From Coix lacryma-jobi var. lacryma-jobi (Eukaryota > Streptophyta > Magnoliopsida > Poales > Poaceae): a DNA stretch of 64,000 bases. The position numbers were made by a program, and so were the translations under genes. Below, piece by piece: positions 1 to 10,191 of the stretch (positions are counted from its first letter, which is position 1; every line of letters begins with the position of its first letter). The stretch spans positions 116,649,204 to 116,713,203 of the forward strand of contig CM019827.1 in NCBI GenBank assembly GCA_009763385.1, written 5' to 3'. The notes under the pieces were generated by a model. That model was not told the origin of the DNA, did not search any database, and saw only the letters and a list, made by a program, of their open reading frames with translations.

Positions 1-108
1 CTGGCCTAAAGCACATAGGTTCAACATACATCCTTACGTCCACATGTTACCCAAAAGATCAAGCGCTACGATATGAGATAAGACCACTACGCGCTAACAC
101 TAACTAGT

Positions 109-1140
109 CTACTCCCTATGGGCACCATCGTCATCGTCGTCGTTGTCATCATCATCACTCGAGATGTTCGAAGAACCACTGGACGAAGCATGAGAATCCG
201 GGTCCTCTTGAGGAAAGATAGGGTTCCTCTCATTCTCACGGCGATGAATCTCCTCATGTAGGCGATCATTGTAGTCCTGGAGATGATGAAGTTGTAGCTC
301 CAAATCTCCCACCTGTAGCCTGAGAAGCCTGTTCTGTTCAGTCGCACGTATGCCCTCAAGACAAACATTACGTAGCGACTCCTCAGTCTCGGCCATGATA
401 GTGGATAAGAAGGTCGTCATACCCTGCTGGTCACTAAGCTGCTGTGCCGTCTCCTGCTCCCTCTGACGAGCCTGGTCTCTCTCAACGGTCAAGTGAGCTA
501 ACTGAGTGGTAAGAAGGTCGACCTCTGTATCATGCGCCTCCTGACCCTGATGATGTGCAGCTATCTCCTCACTGAGGATGTGGTCCAGGTGGTCGTAGCT
601 ACGTGACAGACATCCGTAGGTAGCCATGAGTGCAGCCATCGCACTCCCAGCTGGCCCTGCGCAGTGCTCACGCTCTGAAGAACTGGCCTCCAACACCGTA
701 GCACCCGGCTGACGCCACACGGACTGGTACGGATCTGCTGTAGGAAAGACACCGGCTGTGGCCTGGGCAACTATCTCTGGATGATCCTCCATGATATCCC
801 GAAGAACAGTGTACGCAACTTGGTTGGCTCCATCCCAAGGAGTCCTACCCTGAAGAGCAAACACCCTGCGGCACCACACATGATCCTGCGGATCACGGCT
901 GGGCACGTCCACCTCAACTGTGTACATGTAACGATCCTCTGCAAACTGAACTCGATGCCACTCATACTGCGGCTCCTGGCCCTCCTGGTATCCGACTAAG
1001 TGCAGCACCCTCCACAAAAGAGTAGGCATGCCGAACTCCTCCAGAAAATCCTCGGATCCTTCCTCGGTCCAAGGACCCAGCATGTAATTGGGCCTCCTGC
1101 CTCCAGTCGACTTGCGGGCGGTACGCTTAGTGCGGGCCAT
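109..1140 (-). CDS. ORF0 of Tekay-1 with a histone H3-like N-terminus
   Basis: An intact frame of 343 codons located between the primer site and the expected gag. I chose the Met at 1140 rather than an upstream in-frame Met at 1161, because the protein then begins MARTKRTARKSTGGRRP. That differs from the plant H3 tail (ARTKQTARKSTGGKAP after Met) at only three of 16 positions, and the K4 and K9 contexts are kept. Residues about 20-150 form a compact-looking domain of unknown family with aromatic and acidic strands (for example YTVEVDVP). Residues about 180-300 are a predicted coiled coil rich in Q, E and L. The last 24 residues are Ser-rich and then nearly all Asp. An extra ORF before gag is known in some rice gypsy elements (RIRE3/RIRE8 type, from memory). 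Function is unknown; H3-tail mimicry is inference. Confidence 0.8.
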   Translation of the reverse strand: MARTKRTARKSTGGRRPNYMLGPWTEEGSEDFLEEFGMPTLLWRVLHLVGYQEGQEPQYEWHRVQFAEDRYMYTVEVDVPSRDPQDHVWCRRVFALQGRTPWDGANQVAYTVLRDIMEDHPEIVAQATAGVFPTADPYQSVWRQPGATVLEASSSEREHCAGPAGSAMAALMATYGCLSRSYDHLDHILSEEIAAHHQGQEAHDTEVDLLTTQLAHLTVERDQARQREQETAQQLSDQQGMTTFLSTIMAETEESLRNVCLEGIRATEQNRLLRLQVGDLELQLHHLQDYNDRLHEEIHRRENERNPIFPQEDPDSHASSSGSSNISSDDDDNDDDDDGAHRE

Positions 1141-1915
1141 CTGAAAGAAGTGTATCCACACAGTTTTTAATTAGTTGAGAACAACTTTTATTTAAGATCG
1201 GGACGGATAACATAAGGAAGGAAGTAAATTAATGCAAGATTATATGATCATGATGCATGAGCGTAACATACGTCCTCACTGCCTAACAATCTAACGGCTA
1301 GACGGTGGCATACATCGTTCACTCATAGCATTAACTAGCGTACTACACGTTCGCAAGTTAGTGTACCTGCAGAAAGCTCATTTCAGCCCTGCCCACAAAA
1401 TGAATATCATGCATTGCTGAAAATTAAATCTAATACTGGCTTAGGTGCACACCCAGTATACACGTAAGCAGTATATGCACCCATCAGAAAAGTATTACTC
1501 CCACAATTAATACTTTCACATATACTTGTGTGCAACAGGTATACATGTCAGCATCATTCAAGCACTCCCCTAGATTGGCGGTTGTCCAATCATGCACTCA
1601 CAACTCTCTTATTACCTTAGCGTAGAGGCAATTGATCCATACATTACTATTCCGAAGAATAGCACCCATACAATTTCACCCTTGCCGTATGGACGACAGA
1701 AATAACAGAATTTAAATATGATGCACAACCCCCAAGTTAGTACTTAAATAGCCACCTAAATTCCTATTGGGCATAAGGACTCGGTCACTGGCACACCTTA
1801 GCTTTAATCCTTAAGATTTTCCAAATCCTAATATAACTATAAGTTGGCAAATATAGCTTTATCCTTTATTAAAATATTGTTTTTAAATACACCCATGAAC
1901 AGTAACGCATAACTT
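1141..1915 (-). other. Leader of Tekay-1 between primer site and ORF0
   Basis: About 775 bases of AT-rich untranslated leader. I see no open frame or RNA gene in it. It is the usual position of packaging signals in LTR elements, but nothing in the sequence lets me point to one. Confidence 0.6.
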
Positions 1916-1927
1916 GCTCCGATACCA
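1916..1927 (-). other. Primer-binding site (initiator tRNA-Met type), Tekay-1
   Basis: On the minus strand the sequence two bases after the LTR end reads TGGTATCGGAGC. This is the usual complement of the 3' end of plant initiator tRNA-Met, used to prime minus-strand DNA synthesis. It fixes the LTR end and the element orientation. Confidence 0.85.
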
Positions 1928-1929
1928 GC

Positions 1930-4900
1930 TGTAACAGAACCGACCAATTTGCACCAGATTAAGCACTGAAAACCTCCGCTCTCGCAGAAATCATCGAGTA
2001 CTTAAGCTCGTACAAACCCGGTAGTCCGGAAATCTCGAAGGATTTCAAATCATTCAACGACATCCAGCCAAGATCGTACTTGTTCCACGAACATGCTCAC
2101 GAGTTATAACACAGTTGCACATAGTTCAAAATTACATCGGAGTACGAAATAATATTACAGACCATAATTTGTAGTAGTAGCGGAAGCAACATAGTCTTTA
2201 AACATAAGTTTGAATTGTTCATAAATATGGTGCCATCAGTTGACTGGGTCCACAAAAGCAACAGATGAGAAAAGCGTTGACCATGCCCTTGGTCTAGTCA
2301 TCACCCGTTACCGGGTACAAGCAGTTCTCGCAGTAACCGAAAAAGCACTGGCCATCTGCAACAACAAGGGAATAAAACCCTGAGTACAAGAAGGTACTCA
2401 GCTAGACTTACCCGTCACAAACCAAAAATAATGAGACACCAAGGATCATGTAGGCTATATAGTGGGGTTGGCTGTACATACCCTTTTGCATGGAAGCTTT
2501 AGTAATAAAACTCAGTTTCAAAGGTTGGCAATTGCTTTTAGTCATTAACTCTACCTTACTAGATTTGCACCTGTACTAAACAAGCACTTGCTAATTAATC
2601 AATCAAGAGTGACTATTTCATCAATAGCCTTTCAGATTCCATAACCATTTAGTTCCATAAGTTCTACGGGAGATGATCTAAAGTCAACTGCTCACTGTCC
2701 AGGAGCGATGGCGATTATAATCGATTCCTACCCAGCTGGGGATAAAATGTCTCACACTCGCCCGGCACGTCCGGCTACGGCAGTCGTAAGCTGCCAGTCA
2801 GGAGATTCGAGAACACAAAACGCGGGACGGCCATGGGCCCTTCTACACCGGGGGTTATCTCAGTGCCAGGTCGCTCAATCTATAGCTGCCCACGGTCATG
2901 CCAGGTCGATCAGGCCCTGCCTGCCCTCGGACCATGCCAGGTTGATCAGAATAGTTGCCCACGGTACAGCTGAGGCCCTGGGTGTTAGGCGTCAACATCT
3001 CCATCACCGGCTCGAATAACCTTACTCGGCTTCACGGGAGGTACTCAGACCTACTCCGTTAAGTGATCGACGCGTTCAATTTGACTGAAGGGACATTCCC
3101 GAACGGGTCCTAGGCGACACAGACGGGAGACTACTAGCACACAGAACCCATGTCCTGCTGCTCTTACATCCCGCCTCCGTCTCAGATTAATTATCACATG
3201 GTTATCTCATGATAGCACAGGCTAAACATGATCAGTATCCACCTATTGCGGGAGACAGGGAATCACCCGACTTTTACCGGTCTAAGCAGGGCTAAGCAAT
3301 TAACGTGCCTAGACCTAAACAGGGATATCAAGATATATTGCAGGTGGACAAGGATAAGTAATAATGCATCAACGGTAGCAATCAATTCCTATAACCCAAT
3401 GCAACATCCATTAACAGGTTAATTAGAAAACATTTGCAAACCGTAGGAGTTAGAATGCTCCGGGGCTTGCCTTTCTCAAAGTCCGATGGATGGTGATCAC
3501 GGCACTCGGGCAACTCGTCGGCGTCGGTCTCTCTGGCTTCTTCTGTCGAGATCTCCTCTGGACTGGGCTCTTCCAGCAACGACGGGTTCTGGATCTCCTC
3601 CGCTGATCCTGTATGATGCATAGTGCGCATAAATAGGATGAGTGCACATAGAATGCATATGTGATGTACATGATCAACAGCAAACAGGAGATAAGCACAT
3701 GTCCTCTATTGCATTCTCTTCAACAAGGTAGTCAACATCATCCCAACTATTTAACCTATCATAATCAACTTGTTAGGCGATGATGTCACCACATCAAAGT
3801 CCACTTAGTGAGTTTATTACCCTCTAATTACTTGCTGAAATACATCTATTTACACATGTTTTAAACAGCAACCTAACCTAGACAGCTTCAGAACAATCTA
3901 CAGAAAATACTGGGAGTTAACAACACCTAATCTAGCTTCCTGTCCAAATTTTATCTCATTTGGACTTAAACTCCATTCTCTATGAAAAAGACAAATTCTA
4001 TCATGGAAAGGTGCTTTGAACTACACACCCTAGAAAAAAGTGTCAAACAACAAATTTCTTATTTTTCTACTGAGCTACACAGTCATACAAACCTAACAAA
4101 ACTGGAATCACATTTTTCTGACTGGTATATAATTAGTTATGCAATTTCCAAGTTATCAGCATTTTTCTAATTTAAATAAGTCTACACATAAAAGTATTAC
4201 CAACAATGCAATTAACAGTTTTCACTGATAGATCTAAACATGCTTGACCTAACAAAATTTGTTTCACAGGATTTGGACTTAACATGAGCCTTGAATGAAT
4301 TTTTGAAGCCTTAACATAAATTCTGCAAAACTTTATTAAAAAGGAAAACTAAATCCTAATGCTACGGACTTCGGCCGAGGCACAAGACATGGCTTCGGCA
4401 CACTCGGCGCGATTCGCCCGAGGCTCAAGCGAAGGCTTCGGCCCACTCGGTGCGATTCGCCCGAGGCTTAAGCGAAGGCTTCGGCACACTCGGTGCGATT
4501 CGCCCGAGGCTACCGACTCAACCGAGACTAACTGACTCAACCGACCCGGTCGAGGCTCATCCGACTCGGTCGAGGCTCGAGGCGAAGGCTCGGCGCACCG
4601 GCTTTCCGAGGCCTACGGCACTCAAGCTTTTCCCCTTTCTCTCTTTCTCCCTGCCAGTCGGGGCCCGCTGGTCAGGGCGACCAAGCTTCCGAGGCCAAGC
4701 TCGGCACGCTACCGCGCGAGGCCAGGCTCGGCGGTCAACGGCGGAGTTTTGCGCCGAGGTCGTTGACCGGCCCTAGCTCGTCGACGGCGACGCTTCCGGT
4801 GACGCTGAGACCATCACTGGGTGCGGGTTTGTGAGGCGAACACGACTAACCGACTTGCTAAGCCAGAGGGATACCGGAGCAAGCTCGACGGCGGCCATGG

Positions 4901-6210
4901 CGAAGCGGCGGTTCTGCGACTCGGCGACGGAACTCTTCCCGGCGGCTTGCGACTCGGCGAGGTTAGCACTAGCCCAAGCAAGACCTAAGCGACCTATTGG
5001 AGCAACTCTCGGGCTTCGGCATCCCCGGCATTGCTTGGAGCTATGCACGGCGGCGGTCCAGCGGCGGTCCATGGCGGACACGGCGACGACCCGGCTCGGT
5101 TCCGGCTGAAACACGGCGAAAGAGAGGGCTCTAACTAACTCTAAGCTACTACGGAGGTAGAGGAGACTAGAACATGGCCCGGTTTAGGATGGCTTGGCCG
5201 GAGATGGCCGGTCCACATGAAGGTCATGGTGGCGGCCATGGCGAGAGCTTGCGGATGGCATCCGCCGTTCCGGCAGCTAGAGAGGGAGAGAGGAGAAACC
5301 AACCCTTACCGGAGAAGGAGGAGGTCGTGGCAGAGAAACTGGCGGAAGGAATCGAACGGTGGTGCGGTGAGGAGCTAATAATCGCTCGCCGAGGTTCGGC
5401 GGGCGGCGGCGGAGCTCTGGTCGAGTGAAGATGGGGTGGAGTGGAGCGAGGGAGAGAGCGAGCGAAGAAGGCTCTCCTGGCTTGCGAGCGCGGGGCGGAA
5501 CAAAGGCAAAAGGAACGAAGTGCTAGGTGCATTGCACCTGGCTGGTTCCCGTCGGGGGAACTCCCGACCGGACGCGGCGGCGGCAGGCGTCGCGCGACAC
5601 GCGGCGGGCGAGGACGTGGTGCATGGAGCGACGTGGCGAGTTCGGGCGCAAACCACGGGCGGCGGTGCCGGTGGTTTGGCCGGCCGGCGAGGCGGTCTCG
5701 CGGCCGAGGGCGGGTTTGGCCGGCGCGGAGGGAGCGGCGGCGCGGGGAGAAGAGGAAGAAGAGACTGACAGGCCGGGCCCACTGGGGTTAAACTAATGAG
5801 GTTTGGTTAAAAACTTTGAAGCTCTATAACTCCTAAACTAAGCCGAAACAGGAGAAGGTCCTAAAAGCAAAGTTGCTTAGAATTTTGTAAGGAACAAATC
5901 ATCTTTAAGGCTCAAGTCCAAATTCTGTTGTTTATAAGAATTTTAGTGCTAAACCATTTTTCTAATGCAAGAAATCATAATTTAACAGCTTTTTCTGAGA
6001 AAGTGCTTTAAAGCAAAGTTGTTCCTTTCACCAAGATCTACAACTTTGTTATAAGGCACTTGGTCAGAAACAGAAAGCAAACAAGGTTACACTAGAGACC
6101 AAACAAGGACTTAAGCACTTAACAAGCATATGCGCATGAAAAGATGAGATGCTATGCTTATGCCATGCCAAATTATGCATTTAGGGATTGCTTAACACCA
6201 GGGTGTTACA
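1930..6210 (-). repeat. 5' LTR of Tekay-1 (4281 bp)
   Basis: On the + strand it runs from TGTAACAGAACC at 1930 to GGTGTTACA at 6210, so the termini are TGTAACA/TGTTACA. The right end abuts GTGCT, presumably the target duplication. It contains a GC-rich repeat block at about 4365-4600, then GC-rich leader-like DNA to about 5780 with several spurious open frames in both strands. Its size and plan match the 4.17 kb LTRs of Tekay-2, although the sequences have diverged. Confidence 0.85.
4365..4570. repeat. 43-bp tandem repeat in the Tekay-1 LTR
   Basis: Three units are spaced 43 bases apart; GATTCGCCCGAGG starts at 4411, 4454 and 4497. They are flanked by shorter degenerate pieces (CCGAGGC, GGTCGAGGC). 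Each carries the core TCGCCCGAGGC that also recurs in the Tekay-2 LTRs at the corresponding place. Confidence 0.8.
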
Positions 6211-6211
6211 G

Positions 6212-6497
6212 TGCTTTCATTAAACATGTGTCACAAATAGCGAATGAGATTGACTCTATTGTTTTGGATCAAAATACTTGTGCTGAAAATAAACATTTGT
6301 TTTCCATTGCCACTAAACAAGATGAACTAAAATTGTTGTCTTCTTTAAATACTTTGGGATATATTGAGTTTGATACTCTGTGTGCTCTAAGCAATTTGAG
6401 GGAGAAATTTTTGTGCCTAGAATTGTCATGGTTATCTAGATGTACATATCACTTTATTAGCAAGTATAATTGTAAAGGAGAGTATATGGTATACTGA
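6212..6497 (+). pseudogene. Coding remnant of the unclassified element
   Basis: An open stretch of about 95 codons that ends at 6497. It is Cys-, Leu- and Lys-rich and has no motif I recognise; the apparent start at 6144 lies in the Tekay-1 LTR and is not original. A degraded continuation reaches an acidic EGEDDEDM-like string just before the polypurine tract. It could be the last part of a polyprotein. No reverse transcriptase or integrase motif is visible. Confidence 0.35.
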
Positions 6498-6715
6498 GTT
6501 TATATTTGTTCAAATCTGAAATCTCCTTTTGATAAACAACAATATGATTAATTAGAGGGCTGCAATAACTATAATCATGTCTTGTCAAGATCCCCAAGTT
6601 TTGTTATAAAACAATATGTTAGATTTCAAGAAAAGGAGCAATATTGGCTACTACCTACAATATGTCCTCTAAGTAAGCTCAAACCGAGGACGGTTTGTTG
6701 TCAAGAAGGGGAGGA

Positions 6716-7891
6716 TGATGAGGACATGACACCTTCGGATATGACCGTTGATTATAAGGTGAGCTCGTTCCTACATTTACATAGTGATTTTTGGTACAAT
6801 TTCACTTGGTTCCACATGTACATGTCATTATTTTCTTATAGGTACAAACATATCTCGAAGTCTAAGTCTATCAAAGTTCGTCGGCAGCCCGACAGTGGTT
6901 CATTGGGGAGACCATATCTCATCCATCCGGAGAGCGATTAAGGTCAATGAGCACTTGATAGAACGCTTATTTGATAAGCTTTCAAATAGATCTGGCCTCA
7001 CCTCAATATCATATCGACAAGGTCTTCAAATTGTCACGACAATCTGCTACTATTTCTGCCAGGTGCTACGACATCGACCTGGGCTTGTCATGCAACTTTG
7101 GGACCCTGGCCCAAGTTGGAGCACACCCAAAATAAGTGGAGAAGAGCCCAAGGATGCTCAAAGACGTCCTCCTCCTTGGCCACCACCTTAGAAGGGCAGC
7201 CAAGTCGTCCAACCCAAGTTGGAGGCCCAATCCGTGTCAAGTTCGAATCCATCTCGGAATCCAAGAGCAGCCAGCGGTAAAACGGACGCCCAGGTCACAT
7301 ACGGACTCCGTTTTCGATGATCCACATATGGATGGGAATATAATTTGATAAGCTAACCAATGGCTTTGGTTTGAGGTTAAAACTCCGTAGGGATCAACGG
7401 GAATCGTCGAAACAAGTTGGCGTCCAGAATCTGTCAGGGTGCTGCGTCGCCGTCTTTTGGGCCGTTTGGGCCTTGTAACTTGTTAGGGCACCTTAGTGAC
7501 GTGAGTAGGAGTCCTTGGACATTCCTTAGGCTATATAATCAGTAGCCGCCGCCGACATTAGGGTTTGGGTTTTGATTAGATTATTCTGTTCATAACAGTT
7601 TCGCCGTTTCATTGGTTTGTGAGACCCCAACTCGTGAGATTAATCATACATCTGCAATTTGGTTGCATTCTTCCTTGTTCTTGCTCGTGTTCTTCGATTC
7701 GCAGGCAAGGACTTTAGCCTTCTTAGCGACGTCAACCGTGCAACGCCGGTTGACAACCAGAGGAGACGTGGTGCTGCGATTGCGGGGTTTCGGATCGTGT
7801 TGTTCGGAAGCCGGATCGACTTGTGTCTCGTTTCCACCAAATCGAGAGTTACCAGAACCTTTCGGAAGATCGGGCACCCTTGTTCACATCA
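6716..7891 (+). repeat. Candidate 3' LTR of the unclassified element
   Basis: Starts TGATGAGG directly after a polypurine tract and ends near TTCACATCA. It includes a TATA box at 7532-7538 followed by a C/T-rich transcribed-leader-like stretch. The right boundary is set only by the CA ending and the change to Athila-like spacer, so it may be off by several bases. Small open frames here are not convincing genes. Confidence 0.5.
7532..7538 (+). promoter_or_regulatory. TATA box in candidate LTR
   Basis: CTATATAATC in a plausible LTR promoter position, about 815 bases into the candidate LTR. Confidence 0.5.
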
Positions 7892-9060
7892 CTAGAGCTA
7901 ATGATAATTCTCTCTCTCTCTTTTTTTGGATACATAGTGAGTAGACAAAAGATGTGTCCTCACTTTTTCTTAGGACATAGTCCTCTCTTGAGCTACTTTG
8001 CTCACTTTTTTTTCTTCAGGACATAGTCTTTTCTTGAGCTACTTTGCTCATTTTCTCTCTCTCTCTCTTTTAGCTCTAGATTTCCCCAGACATCTATAGG
8101 AAAGGAGTTTTGAAATGAAAAAGGGGAAGAGGGAGAAATGCTTATTCCTAGGGTAGGAATAAGAATAAGGCTAGCAATGGGATGTTTGGCAGGGTATTGC
8201 ATATCTCCGGTGTAGAGAATAAGCAGTTTATTTGGTGGTTGCAAACTTCCAAAGTGGAAAGTAGGCAAATTATGGTGGGTGTGCGTGAATCTTGATTCAA
8301 AAGATATGATAAGCTTCTCTACTAAGATCTATGAGGTCTAACAAAGCTCAACACAAACAAAGCTCTTTGTGGCTTTGACTAATGACTAACAAATATTTGG
8401 CTGGTGGTGGGATGGAATAAAATCTAGGAGGAACTTTTAGCAAGGTTTTCATAATTTTTAAAAGAAATCCTCCAGATTAGGTCCTAATTTCACCTTAGCA
8501 AGTTTAAAGAATTACTCCATTTCTTACTAACTTTATTCACTAAGCATGATTTCAGTTTAAGCATGTGCAACCCACAAAAGCTACAACTTAGATAAGACTA
8601 GTCATTCAAACCATAACAATAGCATTTGCATGACATATTTCAAATCTTATTCAGGTTTCAACTTGTTTAAGTAGATTTTATCAATTTTATTCATAGAGTG
8701 GTTATTTAGGCAAGCATGTGAGATTCAAAAGATATAGAATTTAGGAACTTAATGTAAAGTGTAGGCTTGAGACATACCTTATCGGAGCGGGAGTCTCCCC
8801 CAAGCTGGCTTCTTGCTTGGTGAAAGATCTTCTTCTTGTCAGTCGGAGCTCTTGTTCTCATTTTATTAAAAGGGAAACTATCTAATGTTGTAAAAAAGGG
8901 AAACTATCCTATTATGATATTTTATTGTTCTAACTAAGTTAACATATACCTATGTCCTATGCATATAACTAATGATAACTGATTTTTTTTAGTTACATGC
9001 ATGACATATGTTATTTATTCGAAAAAGGGAAATTTGAAGGGAAAAAAATAAAACCATACC
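7892..9060 (-). other. Non-coding spacer of the Athila-like element
   Basis: AT-rich and without a supportable gene. It contains CT-microsatellite tracts (about 7907-7925 and 8055-8072). An imperfect direct repeat of about 46 bases built on GGACATAGTC...TTGAGCTACTTTGCTCA occurs at about 7972-8015 and 8019-8062. A purine tract GCTTGGGGGAGAC on the minus strand near 8800 resembles the polypurine tracts of this lineage but is not followed by an LTR. Confidence 0.6.
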
Positions 9061-10161
9061 TTAGGTCCATGGAGTTTCATCCTTATCGGGTGGATCTTCT
9101 TCCTTGGGCACTTCTTCTCTTAGTACTCCATCGGGTTCTTCTTCTTCTGGCACCTCTCCCTTGTTATGTGAATCACACAACTTAGGAGGAGGTGGTTCTC
9201 TCTTTCTACTCCACCCTGTTCTTGGGCGCCTCTTCTTGGTACGAACGGGTTTTGCTTCCTGTATGTTAGCGGCATATGCGGGACCACGGGAAAAAGAGAA
9301 TATTTCCTTCCTCCCTCCTAATGTAATTTGAATTTTACCACTTCCCACATATATGCAGGCATCAACAGCGTTCAAGAAGGGTCTACCTAAAATTAGAGGC
9401 ACATCCTTCCTATTTCCCATATCTAGTATTATGAAATTAGCAGGAACATAGGAACCTCTAATATGAACAGGTAAATCATTAACTATTCCTTCTACATAGC
9501 AAGTGGATTGATCAGCTAGCACAACATAGGCAGATGTGGATGACATGGGTGGAAAGAACGAGTTTTCATAGAAATCTTTAGATAGAATATTCACACTCGA
9601 TCCTAAATCACACATGACATTTTTAAAGACTTCACCAAAGATTGAGCATCTAATTATGGGACTACCAGGATCACCCTTTTTAACAATCATGGTTTGATCT
9701 TCATAATAGTTAAAATATTTTATTTCAACCATATTAGCAGTTTCCATGTCAGGTTTAGCAGGAATTTTGCCAGTTTCAAAAGAGGGTATGATAGCAGCAA
9801 GTTGAGCTAATTGGGTTTCTAACATCTTATTAAAGCTTAATTGATTTTTCAGAGCAGATGAGAAATCTTCCAATTTAGCATTTATATTCTCAAGAATTTT
9901 ATCATTCGCCATTAATCTCTCTTTCAAGAAATCAGTAGTTTTACCTTGTGAGTAAACTAAATTCTTCAAGAATGAGAAATTATCAGAATTATGAAAATTA
10001 GAGCGAGGGAATGGATTGTTACCTTGAGAATTTGCAGGCTGATTCCATCCTTGATTCTGTTGACGGAAACCGTTGTTGTTGTTGATGAAGTTCAAATCTT
10101 CATGTAGCTCGGGGCAGTGTTTCCCAGAATGTCTGGTTTCTCCACAGACTTCACAAGTCAT
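9061..10161 (-). CDS. Athila-like Gag C-terminus plus aspartic protease
   Basis: Open for 366 codons in the same frame as the gag at 10192-10935, from which it is separated by two consecutive stops. It begins with a zinc knuckle (C-x2-C-x4-H-x4-C in the first 20 residues), followed by an Asn/Gln-rich linker. A retroviral-type protease core near residues 165-300 shows CDLGSS as the active-site Asp region and LILGRPFL as the second hairpin. The tail is Pro/Glu-rich and terminates at 9061, where RT would be expected in a complete element. The Met at 10161 is probably internal rather than a true start. Confidence 0.75.
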   Translation of the reverse strand: MTCEVCGETRHSGKHCPELHEDLNFINNNNGFRQQNQGWNQPANSQGNNPFPRSNFHNSDNFSFLKNLVYSQGKTTDFLKERLMANDKILENINAKLEDFSSALKNQLSFNKMLETQLAQLAAIIPSFETGKIPAKPDMETANMVEIKYFNYYEDQTMIVKKGDPGSPIIRCSIFGEVFKNVMCDLGSSVNILSKDFYENSFFPPMSSTSAYVVLADQSTCYVEGIVNDLPVHIRGSYVPANFIILDMGNRKDVPLILGRPFLNAVDACIYVGSGKIQITLGGRKEIFSFSRGPAYAANIQEAKPVRTKKRRPRTGWSRKREPPPPKLCDSHNKGEVPEEEEPDGVLREEVPKEEDPPDKDETPWT

Positions 10162-10191
10162 GTAGGATTCCAGAGATTGGACACTCTCCTA

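Larger units (their letters stand above)
1..6210 (-). mobile_element. Tekay-1: 5' part of a Ty3/gypsy chromovirus-like element
   Basis: Minus-strand LTR retrotransposon cut by the left window edge. In element order it shows a 5' LTR (6210 to 1930), a primer-binding site (1927 to 1916), a leader and ORF0 (1140 to 109). Gag and pol would lie left of the window. Assignment to the Tekay type rests on the parallel layout with Tekay-2 at 30972-46668: LTRs over 4 kb, a TGTAACA LTR terminus, an iMet-type primer site, and a related ORF0 with coiled coil and acidic tail. It interrupts the 3' region of the + strand element at 6211-7891. The target duplication cannot be checked because the left end is missing. 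Confidence 0.8.
6211..7891 (+). mobile_element. 3' end of an unclassified + strand LTR retrotransposon
   Basis: Between Tekay-1 and the Athila-like spacer lies a short coding remnant, a polypurine tract (AGAAGGGGAGGA, 6704-6715) and a sequence that behaves like a 3' LTR starting TGATGAGGACAT at 6716. The polypurine-TGATGA junction resembles chromoviruses of the CRM/Reina kind, but I could not identify the family. The rest of the element would be beyond Tekay-1, outside the window. Confidence 0.55.

Noticed and set aside
2708..3019. 103-codon frame in the Tekay-1 LTR
   Set aside because: Composed of GC-rich short repeats around CATGCCAGGT; no homologous frame in the Tekay-2 LTR.
5375..5791. 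Several overlapping frames in both strands of the Tekay-1 LTR
   Set aside because: GC-rich low-complexity DNA that lacks stop codons by composition.
6760..6841. GTGAGC…TTTTCTTATAG resembling a short intron in the unclassified LTR
   Set aside because: The joined frame closes soon after and no protein family supports it; left as a curiosity.
7905..8072. CT microsatellites
   Set aside because: Short simple repeats without further significance here.
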